Notes: a model not told the origin generated them from the sequence alone. A stretch of 64,000 nt of DNA from Apteryx mantelli (GCF_036417845.1 NC_089979.1:51994275-52058274), one strand, 5' to 3'; shown: positions 38,301 through 56,985, counted from the stretch's first letter. Program-made: numbers and translations.

Positions 38301-41300
38301 CTATGCCCTCCATGTGAAGTAGTGGGAGAATACAGTTTCAGAGAATAACTGTTACATGAAGATCCCTCAGACTTAAAGAGAATCAGAATCACCTGACTAA
38401 ACCAAGAATAATATGAATTAGGTGCTTTAAGTGCCCTGTGCTATAGATTAGGCAAATACAGTCAAAAGCCTTGGGCTTGATGCTTTGAACTGTAAGGTAG
38501 TACTAGAAACAGCTTAGCTAAGCCCTTTGTGTTAGCAAAAGCAGTTTTGTCTACATAGATCTGAAGTGGTCTTTATTTTACAGGTCTCATCACAAAGGAG
38601 AAGGAAGAAAGGAAGAATGACAGCATTGTGTTTCAGAGCCAACACACTATACAACATATCCATTAGGAAATGCATGCTGTATAATTACTATTTGTTTTAT
38701 ATAGCTTTCACACAGAATATCACAAGACACCTTACAATCATATAAACAGTAAGGATTACAAAATCTTAGTAGGAAGAGTATTACTTGGAATGTGGTTTCA
38801 GATTTACTTTATACAAAGAGGTAGAACTTTCACACTTTTCTGTGGGGGCAGCAAGAAGCCCAATAACACAACCCATCTCTTTGCAAACAACCCATGCTCA
38901 TGCAAGTGATCCTACTGAACTGAACAGACTTCTGGGGGCAAAAGTGGGCAGACTTAAGTGGGCAAAATACACTGCGGTAGAAGAGAGTTAACTTCTATTC
39001 ACATTGAGCTTCTTGGTGAAGTACCTTAAGTTGTCATCAAAAACTGAACTTGAGGTATGGTAACAATGGAAATTTCAGGCAGCCTATGGAAAAAAAAAAA
39101 AAAAGAAATATTTACTTCTACCTGATCTTCCTGATATGGCTGAGAACAGCTGCAACTAGACCAAAAGAAGCACCTCCACCTTTTCCTCAAGTGGTAGCCA
39201 CAAACTTTCTTGTACTGCCAATATTGAGAAATAAGGGTTGTTGATAAAGTAGTGTGAAATTTCACTAAGACTGAATTCAGGAATTTCTCCTGTCAGTATA
39301 TGCAATTAAGAGTAAAGACAGACAGAAGGATAGGGTCCCACTGTATTAATGCCAAGGCACTGTGCCAATCTCAGCGTAATGGAGATTAATGTTACTGAGT
39401 CAAGGAAAGAACTGCATTGAGAAGGAAGGGACACAAAGTTCTGCTATTAAAAACAGATTTATAGAAAGAATTGAAATGGAGGACTTGAGTGGTTAAAGAC
39501 AGAAGCACTGAAGAGATGAAAAAAACAAAAGAGATGAGAAACAGAAAATGACAGAGTTGCAAACATGAAGTTGAGGAAGGTCCTTTGTTAATTCACTGAG
39601 CTCAAGGAAGAGCCTCCAATAGGCCTCTGGGCCAACTTGAAAGACAAGAACTATACTTAAAAATCTATTTGTGAAACATGACTGATACAAGCTTTGGAAG
39701 TTTTTTGTCTAGAGAATAGCTGTTTGGTCTGTTCAACCTCTTGGTAGAAATGTAATGAGTTACTCCAAACTTCTGTCTCCAGGTAGCTTGCACACTCAGG
39801 GAAGCCTTGAGAACTTGGACATTCCTTCCACTGACTGCACTGAGAGGGTTCAAAGCATATTTAACTATAAGCTGTGTTACTATAGGGTGGAAAATATTAA
39901 TCAGCTCTAGCCATCTAGGGAGGCTGTGGTTATCATTAAGAATATGTGGGACACTCGTACAAGAATTCTTTTCCCCTACCCACTGGACAAGCTCTCTCAT
40001 ATAGTTTATCTGCCTCAACTGCATGCTTTTGAAAAAAAGCTAGACTAAATGAATACTTTTGACTAGAGCTAAAGGTAAACACTCCACTGGAACTTTGCCC
40101 TAATCAATAGTAGCAATGTTCATGTCACATGAGAGTCAGAGGATAGAATATGGGTGCTTACTGAAGTCAGCAAATAAGCTAATTATACTTAGCCTGCTTG
40201 AAGAAGGGGACAAGTGAGGTCTGGTCCACCCACATATTAATGCAATCATCATTATCCTTATCCCTTATTTGCTTTGTGCTTTTATTACCAAAAAAAAAAA
40301 AAAGTCTTGCCACAAATGGAGTGTGCTACTGACCCCTTGTGGAAGAAACACTCATACATTTTAGGATGCAAAGTGTCACTTGGTCAATCAGCTCAGATTT
40401 AAGTTTGCTTGCTTACCACCTTCAGATTTATTAAAAAAATGCTGTGAACATTGTCATAGTGTGTGTGATGGGTGGGTGTCAGTATATTCTAAGTGAATTT
40501 TCCTGATTTTTGACAATTTTTCAGAAATTAAATTTTGTATTAGTTTATTTAGGACAGTCAAGCCTCAAACAAATTCTAACTACAAGTAGTACATTTTGCA
40601 CTGAATTTTATAACTTGAAGTCTTGCAATGGAATGGAATAAAACTCCTGACATTATCAGCTGGTACAGTTCTTGATTTCTAACATAGTTTAAACCATTTC
40701 AATGCATCGTAACACTACTCTCTAAAGATTGCTTTTTAAAGGAAATTTTGAACATCTGGAAGACCTGGACATACTACTCTCATCCACTGCAAGAGGAACA
40801 AAACATTTAAATCCCTTAAGTGGCTTTCAGCCAAAAACTTCCCATAAACACCAGTAACATACCAGTAACACCAGTAGATAGGTTTCATTCTTTAAAACAG
40901 GAACTTTCCAGTGCATGTTGCTTTGTTGACTTGAAATGGGTTGCAAAAAGCATGAAAACAAGACCTTCAACAATATTGTTCCTATCTAGCTGAAATTACT
41001 TTTCCATATCGTGGGAAAACAAGTCTGAAAAGCAATGCTGCCTTTTTATTCTAATGTAACTGCTTATATTTCTTCCCTGAATAAAATACAGATCACACAT
41101 GAAGAACCACCAGAGTGTGAACTACTAGATGTCAGCTCTGAAGGAAATTTCCATGAAGGCATTTCATCATTCCAGTCTCAAACAGATGCCAGATATTGGA
41201 TATAGCTGGAATTAGTTAGAGCAGCAAGGTACATTATCGAGACAGGTGTACTTGTTACACAGCCCTTTCTTCTGGGTTTTCCCATTCTATGAAGAAGCCT

Positions 41301-42384
41301 TCTCAAAATTTAAAAACATTAGTATTAAACACCAGCAAAGAGACAGCAGCTTCCATTGTGACCAACATTAGGGGCTGAAACACTAGAGACCCTAGAGATC
41401 GCAGAGACTGAGTCTTAAGCCCATGCGCTAAAGCTGTTACCACAATTTTCAATAGTATAGGTACACAAAAGCATGCGAACGACTTGAAGTCACAAAGTAA
41501 AGAACAAGTGGCTGATATTTAAAACACGTATTTTGACAAATTTCATTTTTTTTCAAATAAAAATGTAAAAAAAAAAAAATCACTGAAAATCTTATGTTTT
41601 CATACAGATCTGTCATATAAACCAAGGTTAGAGTTTCCCTACCAAGATCTTGCAGCATGTATTCACCTGAGCCAATCTGAGCAACAAGATCAAATAGCTC
41701 CTTTGTTCCCTCAGCTACTGCATTTCCCTCTAGGAAAACGTCTCAATTACTTATGGCTAATAGCAGCTGAAAACTGGAAACCAGTACTCTATCCCTTGTT
41801 TGGGAGGGGGATCATTTATGAATTAAGCCAAAGACAGGTCAAATAACTGATTCATCAGCACTCTAAAAGGCAGTGTAGTAACAGTATGATTTCATGTCCA
41901 AAAAAACCCCAAAACTATTAATCTTAGTTTACTTTGCAAGTCCTTTGCTTACTTTTGTAATATGGGGGGCAACACAATTTCAAAATGACTATCTGCAACA
42001 ATAGAGCTGAAAACAGCATGGAGAGACAGTAAGAACTACAAGGTCAATTTAACAGCATCTATGAGAGGTAAAACGTAAACCCCTCTTATCTCCCCCAGGC
42101 CAAGCAACTATCTACTAGACAAAGTTAAGGGAGGGAAGCTTCTTATTTAAGTTCTCAGAAGTAAATGCACATTGCGGCTAATTCTACCCCACTTTCCAAA
42201 TGCAAGTAATTTGTCACATCTTCTCATAACTCAAATGTACTCTATAAAATATAATTACCTACAAGGAATGAATGAGTGCATATGAACAATAATATGCTAC
42301 CTAGGCTCCAGCGTGTATTACACTTCTTGGGGGGGGGGGGGGGGGAAATGGTGAAAGAAAAAAAAAAAGAGAGAGAAACTGAGA
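35353..42384. other. Intergenic DNA just downstream of MIB1
   Basis: AT-rich unique sequence up to the predicted MIB1 cleavage site. A-tracts near 39090 and 40290, and a small ACCAGTAAC triple repeat near 40850-40875. A faint old-SINE resemblance near 38690-38750 was not strong enough to call. No gene supported. Confidence 0.6.
42329..42345 (+). repeat. G17 homopolymer just beyond the predicted MIB1 end
   Basis: Seventeen consecutive G on the plus strand, hence C17 in the direction of MIB1 transcription, about 60 bp past the poly(A) signal. Confidence 0.95.
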
Positions 42385-42400
42385 AAAAAGCAACAATATT

Positions 42401-42406
42401 TTTATT
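42401..42406 (-). promoter_or_regulatory. Predicted distal MIB1 poly(A) signal AATAAA
   Basis: AATAAA on the minus strand, followed 15-60 nt downstream by a U/UC-rich stretch (TTTTTTCTCAG, a CTCTCTC run, then 11 T) that would serve as the downstream element. Cleavage would fall around 42371-42391. Two upstream AATAAA hexamers could be used instead. No experimental support is visible. Confidence 0.5.
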
Positions 42407-45400
42407 TCATCAGTTCATTTTTTCACCTGTACACTAGCATACATTAACACACTATGTTTTAAGTCTGGTTGGTTTCGTTGCCATTTTAGTTACATTTTTT
42501 TAAAATGCTTCCATTAAATTGAATTCTAAAAGTGTAAACTATGATGCAGCAATTGCTGTCTGAGAATGTGACAGTTACCATATCTGGCAGAAGATTTTTA
42601 AGTGATCACATTCATGGAGCCAGATCTGTAAAGGCTGTTCAGTTAAAAGTAAACAGGAGAATCTAACACACACTTTACAGCAGCTCTCGTCAATATTATG
42701 AACTGTGTATTTACAGAAAAATTTGCACATATGCCATAGATTAAAAAAAAGAAATCAAACTCGAACCTTTTACTGGTACATCATAATCTGCCCTTGTGCC
42801 AAAGTATGCTTCTGCTACTGTGTGGCTTAAGTATTATTTGAGTATCTGGACCATTCAAAGCACATACCAGTTTTGATCTTGTTACAAACTCAGTCTTCAG
42901 GGATACATTCTAAAGAACCAGAATTCTTTGAAGTTTCAACTGAAAATTTTCTCAATAAAGTCAGGTGTGCTTTGAAACATCACAAATCAAATGACCAACA
43001 CAGTTGCCAAACATTTGCTCAGGTATACTATTTCCTAAATCTATGGTGACATCTAACATCATTACAACTAAAAAGGATCTAGTCAAATGAGCAGCCACCC
43101 TCCTCCCAGTGATGTATACACAAAAAAACAGTATTAATTCAGTCAGGTAACCCTTTACATCAAAGCTTTTGGAAAAATCAGAATACATCTTATATAAGTT
43201 TTATTAACCATACAGTACATCAGCATTTCTTTTGAAAAGCTTAGACCTTGCTAAGCAGTTTTAATGAAAGCAATTATGTAATGCTATCTGCATACAGAAA
43301 TCCACTACACTCACACAGATAACCTTAAATTCTCCAATAAACAGTCATGTCAAAATCTACAATTTACTAAAAATACAAAGTTGTTTTTAACAGAAGCAAA
43401 AATGTTGTGGTTCACTAAAACCTATTTTCTAATATGAATATTTTGCATTCATAAAGATGCTAAGCTTGGGACAAAGAAAGTACTTCCTAGAAGCTCAAAG
43501 TGAGACAAATATTCATAATTATGAAATGGCAAGCAAACAATTTGTTGTTGATTATTTTCTCTTTCCTATAAAAGACTTACTAGGCCAGAATAAAGCAGCT
43601 TTTTTTAAAATGGCAGTTGTTTATAAAATGTCATCTCCCCTCACACTGAAAATGTCATATACAGAACATTTTATCGACTTACTTTCCCACAAATGCTGCT
43701 TCTGTAAATTTGAATACTATGCCCCTCAGACCCCCGTGACTGGGTCACAACTTACAAAAAGCTTAATGAAAGTTAAATCTGCTAATTTTCCTTTACAGAA
43801 ATACACGTATGTATATATATGGCAGGGTATTACAGATATATTAACAAGCTCATTAGTTTGAATTCAAAAGATACTTGCAATCTAAAGACTCTATGGCTAC
43901 TGCCTATTCTGTAATTCTATCAAGGCACTGTACAGTCATTATGTGTCTAATACTCTCCAAGATGTGCTGAAGAATATTGTGAATGTGTTTAAGTTGTTAA
44001 AAAGCCCTGAGTCAGAACTTCCGTATTTACCACAGGCTTAGCTATGGAAATGGCATACATCAAAACTTCTGTGGATGACAGTTTTGCTTTGTCAACAAAA
44101 ACAAGTTATGAAATAGATAAAAAAGACAATACTATGAATTCCAGCAACTTAGGCAAGAATAATACATCATGTACATGGTGACAAATTACAAACTTCTATT
44201 GTACGTAATTTATACAGTCAGTAAAAACTCTTCATAATGTATTCAGACACAAAAACTGATGTAGCAAAACAAAACTGAAATGTTCCCCCATCCCTTCCCA
44301 AAGATAAGGAACAAGTGGAGTAAAATTCAATACTTTGACAGAAAGGAGGTAGCATTACTGAAAGTTACACTGTAGTGATTTCTTAAGTGAAAATCTGAGT
44401 CTGGCCCACGCAGCACAAAGAACAGGACAGGCTCTTCAGTTTACCAGCCACTAGTTGAAGAGCAAGATTAAGTTTCTGACATTTAACTTGCAGTACTGTA
44501 GAGGAAGCTTAGAGAGATCATTAGCTCAAAGCAACCTCTTCAAACAATTTAGTGTTTATACAAACTGCAATTAATACTGCTAAAAATAAGTAGACATACA
44601 TAAAACATTATCTCTAGAAAATATCTACACAGTAAGTACTTGATCAAATTAGATTTTTAAAATATTGTTTCATATATCTTTAAGACAAGCTAATATACCA
44701 GTTGTAAGTCTATGCTGACAAGGCACAAGTATTTGTGAAATCCTGCTATATCCTCATTCAGTCCAAGTTAAGAGCATTAACTTCTAATGAAACATTCACA
44801 TTTACAAAGTAACTTTTGTTTATTCTCTTGCCAGTCTAATTTTTCAGTATCCACTTCAGCAAAGTGGGATCCCTCCAAACTCTAACGTGCCAGTACACAG
44901 TATTTCAACAAATGGGAAGTAGGTATCAATGGCCCAAATTTCGAAAAGTGCCACGAGTCCTACAGGAGCTTAGTGTATAGCAGGTGATGTGGGGCAGGCT
45001 TGGCGAGGGGGGAGGAAATCAAATACATTTCCTGGAAAAGTTAACAAGTTACAACTACTTAGCATATTTTGTTAGTCTCTTAGGTAATCATCTTAATCAC
45101 TGTATACTGATGTGACCATCTATCTTTTACTAACTTGAAGAAATGAAAAATGTTTTACTTTAACATCTGAGCATACCTCACATCTGAACAATATATATTA
45201 TTAGGTGCCTTGATTGTTTTAAGAAACAAGTTGAGGTATTTCATCCAATTTAATTTCAAAACTGCTATTAAATATTGGGGGACTCATAAGAAACAAAGGT
45301 TGCAATTCTTAAACTTTACAGTATGTTAAAGTGAAATGCCTACTTATTGTTTTTTCTTTTCTCATTTCCACTTTGCTCCCAAAAAAATGAGATCTACACT

Positions 45401-46999
45401 TCCATTTCTGCTGAAGACTGGTGCACAATGACATACACCAACTCTCCTACTTGTTATGACTGCCCTTGGCTTCCAGTCTGAGCTTCTGTTTTTCATTCTC
45501 CCGATTAAGTGCTATCTAATACACATCTGCGCTCTGTGCACACTGCACAGATGATACTAGACAGCAAACCATGGCTACTAAATTGCTCGAATGAATACTA
45601 CTTTCCTCAGCAACACTAGTTCACCCTGAATCCAAAGACGCTGTATGAATCTAAGTATCTACTTCCAAAAGCAATACTGGATTTGCAAACATTTTTCTTC
45701 ATTAAATCTTTTGAAAGGAAAGCACTGTGTAGCCTTCACAATACATCTCTTTCACCTGTTAATAAGAGGCCTACATAAACACTTTAAGCACATTTTCTAA
45801 TGTGCTTAGTTTTTCTAATTCAGCTATTGCTCTTGATATCATGACATATTTTAATTTCAAATTGCACATGACATTGTGCAATGAGGCCAATTACAAATTT
45901 CTGTGTAGTCCCACACATCTAGTGTGACTATAGCATAGAAGACTACAACTGCTACTACAGCAAAACTTTCAGTCATTGCCTCTATTTCCAGTGGACTGTG
46001 ATGGTCTCCAGGTATTAACAGTATTATAAAGGAATTTATAGTTTCTCTGCTGGAAAGGATGAGCACTTACCTATCTACGCTAAACTTTGTGCCTCCTGCA
46101 GATAAGGAGTATTTAATATTCAACTCCAGTTTCCCACACAGGATGCTTTATATCACTTTTTGCTCAGGTGAATTATTCAACTAATACAAGGCTGAATTAC
46201 TTTCAAGTAATTCTGGTTTGTTCCAGTGAAAAAGAATCAGGAAAACACCAGCTGCTATAATGAGGTTCTAATTTTGAGCAGTATGATCAAGAAGAAATCC
46301 ATCCTGTTTGTCCTTTGTGCTGACTTTATAACAGTCCCTCGAAGAATAAATAGGACACAATATTCAAAATGTGTCTACCAAAGTTAGAGAAAACCGAGCT
46401 ATGGATCAGATATATTACAGAATAAAACTCAGAATGGATGGAACAAATGTCCCATTAGAAAACTATTTTTGAAGGAAGACTGACAGGAAGCTATGAAGTG
46501 TACTGTAGACTGTTCAGCTGCCAAATATAAGCTGCAGAAGTCAGGGTTAGTGACATGCATATTGGCCAAAATAAAATTGTAGTGAATACAATATATGCAA
46601 TCAGAGCCTAAATGGAGATAGGAAAATGCTGAATTGAAAAAAGCCTTAACACCAGAAATTTTCCAAAGTTACTTGAGAGTCTTGATATTTAAGAATAGGG
46701 ACCAAAGCAGCAAGAAAGGGGAGAACTATTTGGTTTGGCCAAAAAGGCAGGTACAAAGAATATCTGAGAACAGATGACTACTAGAATACAAAATAAAACT
46801 GAACAGTATACTGAATCCAGATCAAGATTGCGTCCAGTGAAAAATTACTGAAAAGAATGATGAACATTTACAGTTCTGGATCAGGATTAAAGACAGCTAT
46901 AGCAAGGCATTAAATCAGCCTGTTTTGTTAACAGCCACTGTACATACTGGTTTTCCAAATCAGTGTAGTAGTTTCCTGAAAAACACTGTCAAGTGTTTG

Positions 47000-47043
47000 A
47001 AGTTTACTGGTAAAAAGTTCACATCTTTAAAGTTTACTGGTAA
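47000..47043 (+). repeat. 30-bp-spaced duplication in the MIB1 3' UTR
   Basis: AAGTTTACTGGTAA occurs at 47000-47013 and again at 47030-47043, with partly similar sequence between. Consistent with one diverged tandem duplication. Confidence 0.75.
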
Positions 47044-48692
47044 CATTCTTCTGAGACTTTTGCCAAGGTTTGCAAAATTCAAGCAAATCCATACAAACTT
47101 AAAGGCAGACTAATTTTCCCAAGAGATCAATTTTATCCCTTTATCCTTACCTGGATCTTCCCCTGAACTATCCCTTCTGCCATGCTTTTGACATATCTAA
47201 TGGGAATTAAATGAGAAATTATTCTTAGCTGCAAGTAAGGCATCTAAGTGACTCCAGCACACGCATCATTATTGTTTTTGCAAGAACATAGCCAAATGAG
47301 GTCTGCAAGATGGTAAAGGGCTACATAAAATATGCATTCAGTAAACTGCTGAATCACTTAAGAGTAAACACACATTCCTATTAGCTACAAGAGAACCTCA
47401 AATCAGCATACTGTCTTCCATCCAAAAAGCTGGAAGGGCATATTTGTTATCAAACTGTTAATGATTTGCAGTTCCTAGCAGTATGCCACATTAGTGATAG
47501 CTAACCCCCTCCCACAACCAACGTCATCTCACCTAGGCATGGCTCACAAAATTCCCTACTCTGTCAACATCTTGATTTACAGTATTACCTATTAACATTC
47601 CCAGCTAAGTTTTGATGTTAACACCCAACTTAAACAAATAAGCAATATTAAATCTTTTCTTTTGCTGTTGATACTGTTTGCCTGGAGACAATAAAGCTAA
47701 TTTAAAAGAGAAAAGTAATATATGTGTGTGTTAAAAGCCTGATTTTGAAGTTTAACTTTTGCAAACTTCCTCACCAGTTGTTCTAATACATAGATCCAGA
47801 ATTTTTATATGGACCCACATATATATTTGTTCCCCTAAAACTGATCAAATTCATTCATCATCTGAAATAGAAAACTGACCCATTGCTCAAATGTTTTCCT
47901 TTCCGATCAAGTTAAAAACCATTCTATACAAAGTTAGGTGGCTAGCAGAATTAAGAAGTTCACTATTTAAGTTAGCTTGAACCTGTTAGACTAAAGTGCA
48001 GTTTTAGGAACATAGTATTCCTAAGTCAAATTTGTCTCTTTTTACTGATCTTTTCTTCCTGATTCATCCTTAGCAACAAAGGGCACATTAATGTTAGAAT
48101 TACTTTAACATTACATTTTGAGGTCTGTTCTTACAGGAATAGTATGACATTTATTACTACAATGTGTACACATTGTACTGATTTTGCATTATTTTATATC
48201 TTAAGATAAAAATTATTGTGAACCATAACTGTCACAGGACACCTGAACACTCTCCAAAGAAGCTTAAAACAAAAAACCCTAAATATTTATATTTGATAGT
48301 AACTGACAATTAAAAAAACACAAAACACTACACCACTTGACACCTGACTGATACATACATTGAAAAAAACATGAAAGAAACCAAAACAAGATTGTCCCTT
48401 TACACTTTAAGGGGAAGAGGACAACAGAAAGAAAATTAAAAAAAAGACTGCTTTAAGTTAGCTTTAAGCTTGGATATCTTTTAAGAATAAAGCTAAAAGC
48501 TGACTGTCCAAATACTGTTCTCTTATTTGGTGTATTCACAATCTTTAAACAATTACCATGTAGCGAACCTGTGCTACAGTATTAGAAATGTTTTCATTAG
48601 AACCTTTTACTGCCTTTCAAGCTTACAGAGATTTAAATCATCAAAATGTCTTTACTATTTAATAAGCTAACAAAAGACAAGGGTTCCATTAT

Positions 48693-54067
<5,375 letters not shown>

Positions 54068-54638
54068 TCAGAAAAAAAAAGATACATGATTATGCATCAC
54101 CTAATGAAACAGGAATAATTATTTACAGTTTACAAAAAATTTTTCAGTTATCTGAAGTAATGTTCTCCAAACATGTCTGATAATCTAACTAAATTCACTA
54201 CAAACTCACTGCAGTTCAATTCCTAAACCAAAGTACTTCTGATTCTAGTGGCATCACTTTTTCATGAATATTTCCTCAACAATAATGCTCAAAATGCCTG
54301 TAGCCCCTTAATGTTCTCGGAGTTCTTATCTGTCAGTGAAGTTCCTTTGGTAAGATTTTTTTGCACACACAAAAAATAAAGGCAAAGCCTTCCACACTGA
54401 AAATGCTTTTTATCCACACAGCTGATTCTATTTGATGATCAAAACTACACGAGTATCATGGAATAAGTTTGTTCAAATTGTTGTACAAACTCAGATTGCC
54501 AGTTCTGTATTTGACTGATCCAGAAACCAATGTTACTATAAGAAAAAAAAAAGCTGGAAAGTATTTCAAAGTGCAAATTTCTATCTCTAATGCAATTATT
54601 AAAAAGCTGATTTTAAGTATTATATTTATCTATTTAGG

Positions 54639-56419
54639 AACAGTATGACAAGTAGCAAGAGGAAGACTAGGGAAAATGTGGGCCCTTTGCTGAATGGGGT
54701 GGGTGCCCTGGTGACGAAGGATGCAGGGAAGGCAGAGTTACTGAATGCTGCCTTTGCTTCAGTCTTTACTGCTCAGGCCAGCCCTCAGGAACCCCAGACC
54801 CTGGAGGCAAGAGAGAAGGTCTGGAGAAAGGAAGACTTTCCTTTGGTCGAGGAGGATCGGGTTAGAGATCATTTAAGCAAACTTGACACCCACAAATCCA
54901 TGGGCCCTGATGGGATGCACCCACGAGTGCTGAGAGAGCTGGCGGGCGTTATTGCTAGGCCACTCTCCATCATCTTTGAAAGGTCATGGAGGACAGGAGA
55001 GGTGCCTGAGGACTGGAAGAAAGCCAATGTCACCCCAGTCTTCAAAAAGGGCAAGAAGGAGGACCCAGGAAACTACAGGCCAGTCAGCCTCACCTCCATC
55101 CCCGGAAAGGTGATGGAGCAGCTCATCCTGGAGGCCATCTCCAAGCATGGGGAGGAAAAGAAGGTGATCAGGAGTAGTCAGCATGGCTTCACCAAGGGGA
55201 AATCATGCTTAACCAGTCTGATAGCCTTCTCTGATGGACTGACTGGCTGGGTAGATGAGGGGAGAGCAGTGGATGTTGTCTACCTTGACTTCAGCAAGGC
55301 TTTCGACACTGTCTCCCATAACATCCTCATAGAGAAGCTCAGGAAGTGTGGGTTAGATGAGTGGACAGGGAGGTGGACTGAGAACTGGCTGAATGGCAGC
55401 GCTCAGAGGGTTGTGATCAGCGGCGCAGAGTCTAGTTGGAGGCCTGTAGCTAGCAGTGTCCCCCAGGGGTCAGTCCTGGGTCCAGTCTTGTTCAACTTCT
55501 TCATCAATGACCTGGACGAAGGCACAGAGTGCACCCTCAGCAAGTTTGCTGATGATACCAAACTGGGAGGAGTGGCTGATACACCAGAGGGCTGTGCTGC
55601 CATTCAGAGAGACCTGGACAGGCTGGAGAGGTGGGCGGAGAGGAACCTCATGAAGTTCAACAAAGGCAAGTGCACCTGGGGAGGAATAACCCCAGCCACC
55701 AGGACAGGTTGGGGGTTGACCTGCTGGAAAGCAGCTCTGCGGAGAAGGACCTGGGAGTGCTGGTGGACACCAAGTTGACCATGAGGCAGCAATGTGTCTT
55801 TGTGGCCAAGAAGGCCAATGGTATCCTGGGCTGCATCAGGAAGAGTGTTGCCAGCAGGTCGAGGGAGGTGATCCTCCCCCTCTACTCAGCCCTGGTCAGG
55901 CCACATCTGGAGTACTGTGTCCAGTTCTGGGCTCCCCAGTACAAGAGGGATGTGGCACTACTGGAGCAAGTCCAGCGAAGGGCTACAAAGATGATTAGGG
56001 GACTGGAGCATCTCTCTTATGAGGAAAGACTGAGAGAGCTGGGCCTGTTTAGCTTGGAGAAGAGAAGGCTGAGAGGGGATCTTATCAATGTGTACAAGTA
56101 TCTTAAGGGAGGGTGTCAAGAGGATGGGACCAGACTCTTTTCAGTGGTGCCCAGCGACAGGACACGAGGCAATGGGCACAAACTGAAACACAGACAGTTC
56201 CATCTGAACACGAGGAAAAACTTCTTCACTGTGAGGGTGACAGAGCACTGGAACAGGTTGCCCAGAGAGGTTGTGGAGTCTCCTTCTCTGGAGATATTCA
56301 AAACGCGCCTGGATGTAACCCTGTGCAACGTGCTCTAGGTGACCCTGCTTGAGCAGGGGGGCTGGACTAGATGATCTCTAGAGGTCTCTTCCAACCTCAA
56401 CCATTCTGTGATTCTGTGA
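54639..56419 (+). mobile_element. CR1 non-LTR retrotransposon, 5'-truncated, antisense within MIB1
   Basis: A 1.78-kb CR1 (chicken repeat 1) LINE. It starts inside ORF2, after the endonuclease, and runs through the reverse transcriptase to the 3' end. The left edge is where CR1-like coding begins ([16 protein letters not shown]). The right edge is two copies of the octamer ATTCTGTG (56403-56418), the hallmark 3' terminus of CR1. A short 3' UTR of about 80 bp follows the ORF2 stop, including the typical CTGGACTAGATGATCTC. It looks close to family consensus, so it is much younger than the other CR1 pieces in the window. No long target-site duplication is visible; TGACAAG occurs at both edges (54646-54652, 56417-56423), which may be chance or microhomology. 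Confidence 0.95.
54645..56338 (+). pseudogene. CR1 ORF2 reverse transcriptase remnant, one frameshift
   Basis: Two overlapping frames together read as the C-terminal part of a CR1 ORF2 protein. The first (54645-55778) carries fingers and palm motifs: [13 protein letters not shown] near residues 141-153, the [14 protein letters not shown] block, [10 protein letters not shown], and the catalytic FADD at 55545-55556. The second frame, coding from about 55675 to the stop at 56336-56338, carries the thumb/C-terminal region ([20 protein letters not shown] and [20 protein letters not shown]). The change of frame falls at 55671-55674, where about 10 bp are missing relative to the family as I remember it. 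The endonuclease and ORF1 are absent, so the copy cannot be autonomous. Confidence 0.92.
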
Positions 56420-56985
56420 CAAGAATGACATCTATTATTCTAATTCAAATAAAACTCAATTCAAACACTACATACTACACAAGCACAGCTGATGTAAATA
56501 ATTAACAAAAATTCAGAAAAATCAGAAGATATTTAAGAACTAGGCAAAGCAGGAAATGTAACACTGTCACGAAGGTTACTTGTTCAGCTCTATCTTACAC
56601 GCAGAATATTTACAATTCCTTTGTTAATCAGGGAGTTCCAGAAGTTAAATACATAAATCTGCTCATTTGCACAGTTACTGGCAATCTTCAGTTTTTGAGT
56701 CACATGACACTAAGTGGCCATGAAGTCATTTATGTCTCAGCTTCTACGTTGGAGGGTGGAAGCAGTCCTTTACTGCCATGGCTGGTGTTACCATAGCATC
56801 TGCTGCTACCCACACAGCAAGTAGCACACACAGCAAATGGAAACCAGGCTTAACATTGTTTCCATTAAACTTTTCTTCAAAGACAAGATGAGATTTAGGT
56901 TGTTTCAAAGAATGAGAACGAAAAGAAGTTGAAATAAGAAGTTGGTGGGGGTAGGAGAAAGAGTACAGGTTTTGGAGTCACTCAC

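Larger units (their letters stand above)
42385..48692 (-). other. MIB1: MIB1 3' untranslated region (predicted extent)
   Basis: About 6.3 kb of AT-rich sequence from the stop to a predicted cleavage site near 42.385 kb. I see no repeat-family insertion in it, unlike the flanking introns, and the distal 1 kb looks conserved, as expected of a constrained UTR. Earlier AATAAA signals on the minus strand (44819-44824 and 43200-43205) could give shorter isoforms. A Pumilio-type UGUAAAUA lies at 42708-42715. A 30-bp imperfect tandem duplication lies at 47000-47043. The 5' limit is certain; the 3' limit is inferred from the last AATAAA followed by a pyrimidine-rich tract. A long 3' UTR fits what I recall of mammalian MIB1 mRNA. 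Confidence 0.65.

Noticed and set aside
38680..38760. Possible ancient SINE ('ttatatagctttcacacag...')
   Set aside because: Resembles a common old amniote repeat phrase, but too short and diverged to call.
43457..43861. 134-codon frame antisense to the MIB1 3' UTR
   Set aside because: No family resemblance; AT-rich UTR complement; no promoter or splice signals seen.
54639..56419. Host gene encoding a reverse transcriptase
   Set aside because: The octamer 3' end, 5' truncation and frameshift identify it as a dead CR1 copy, not a domesticated gene.
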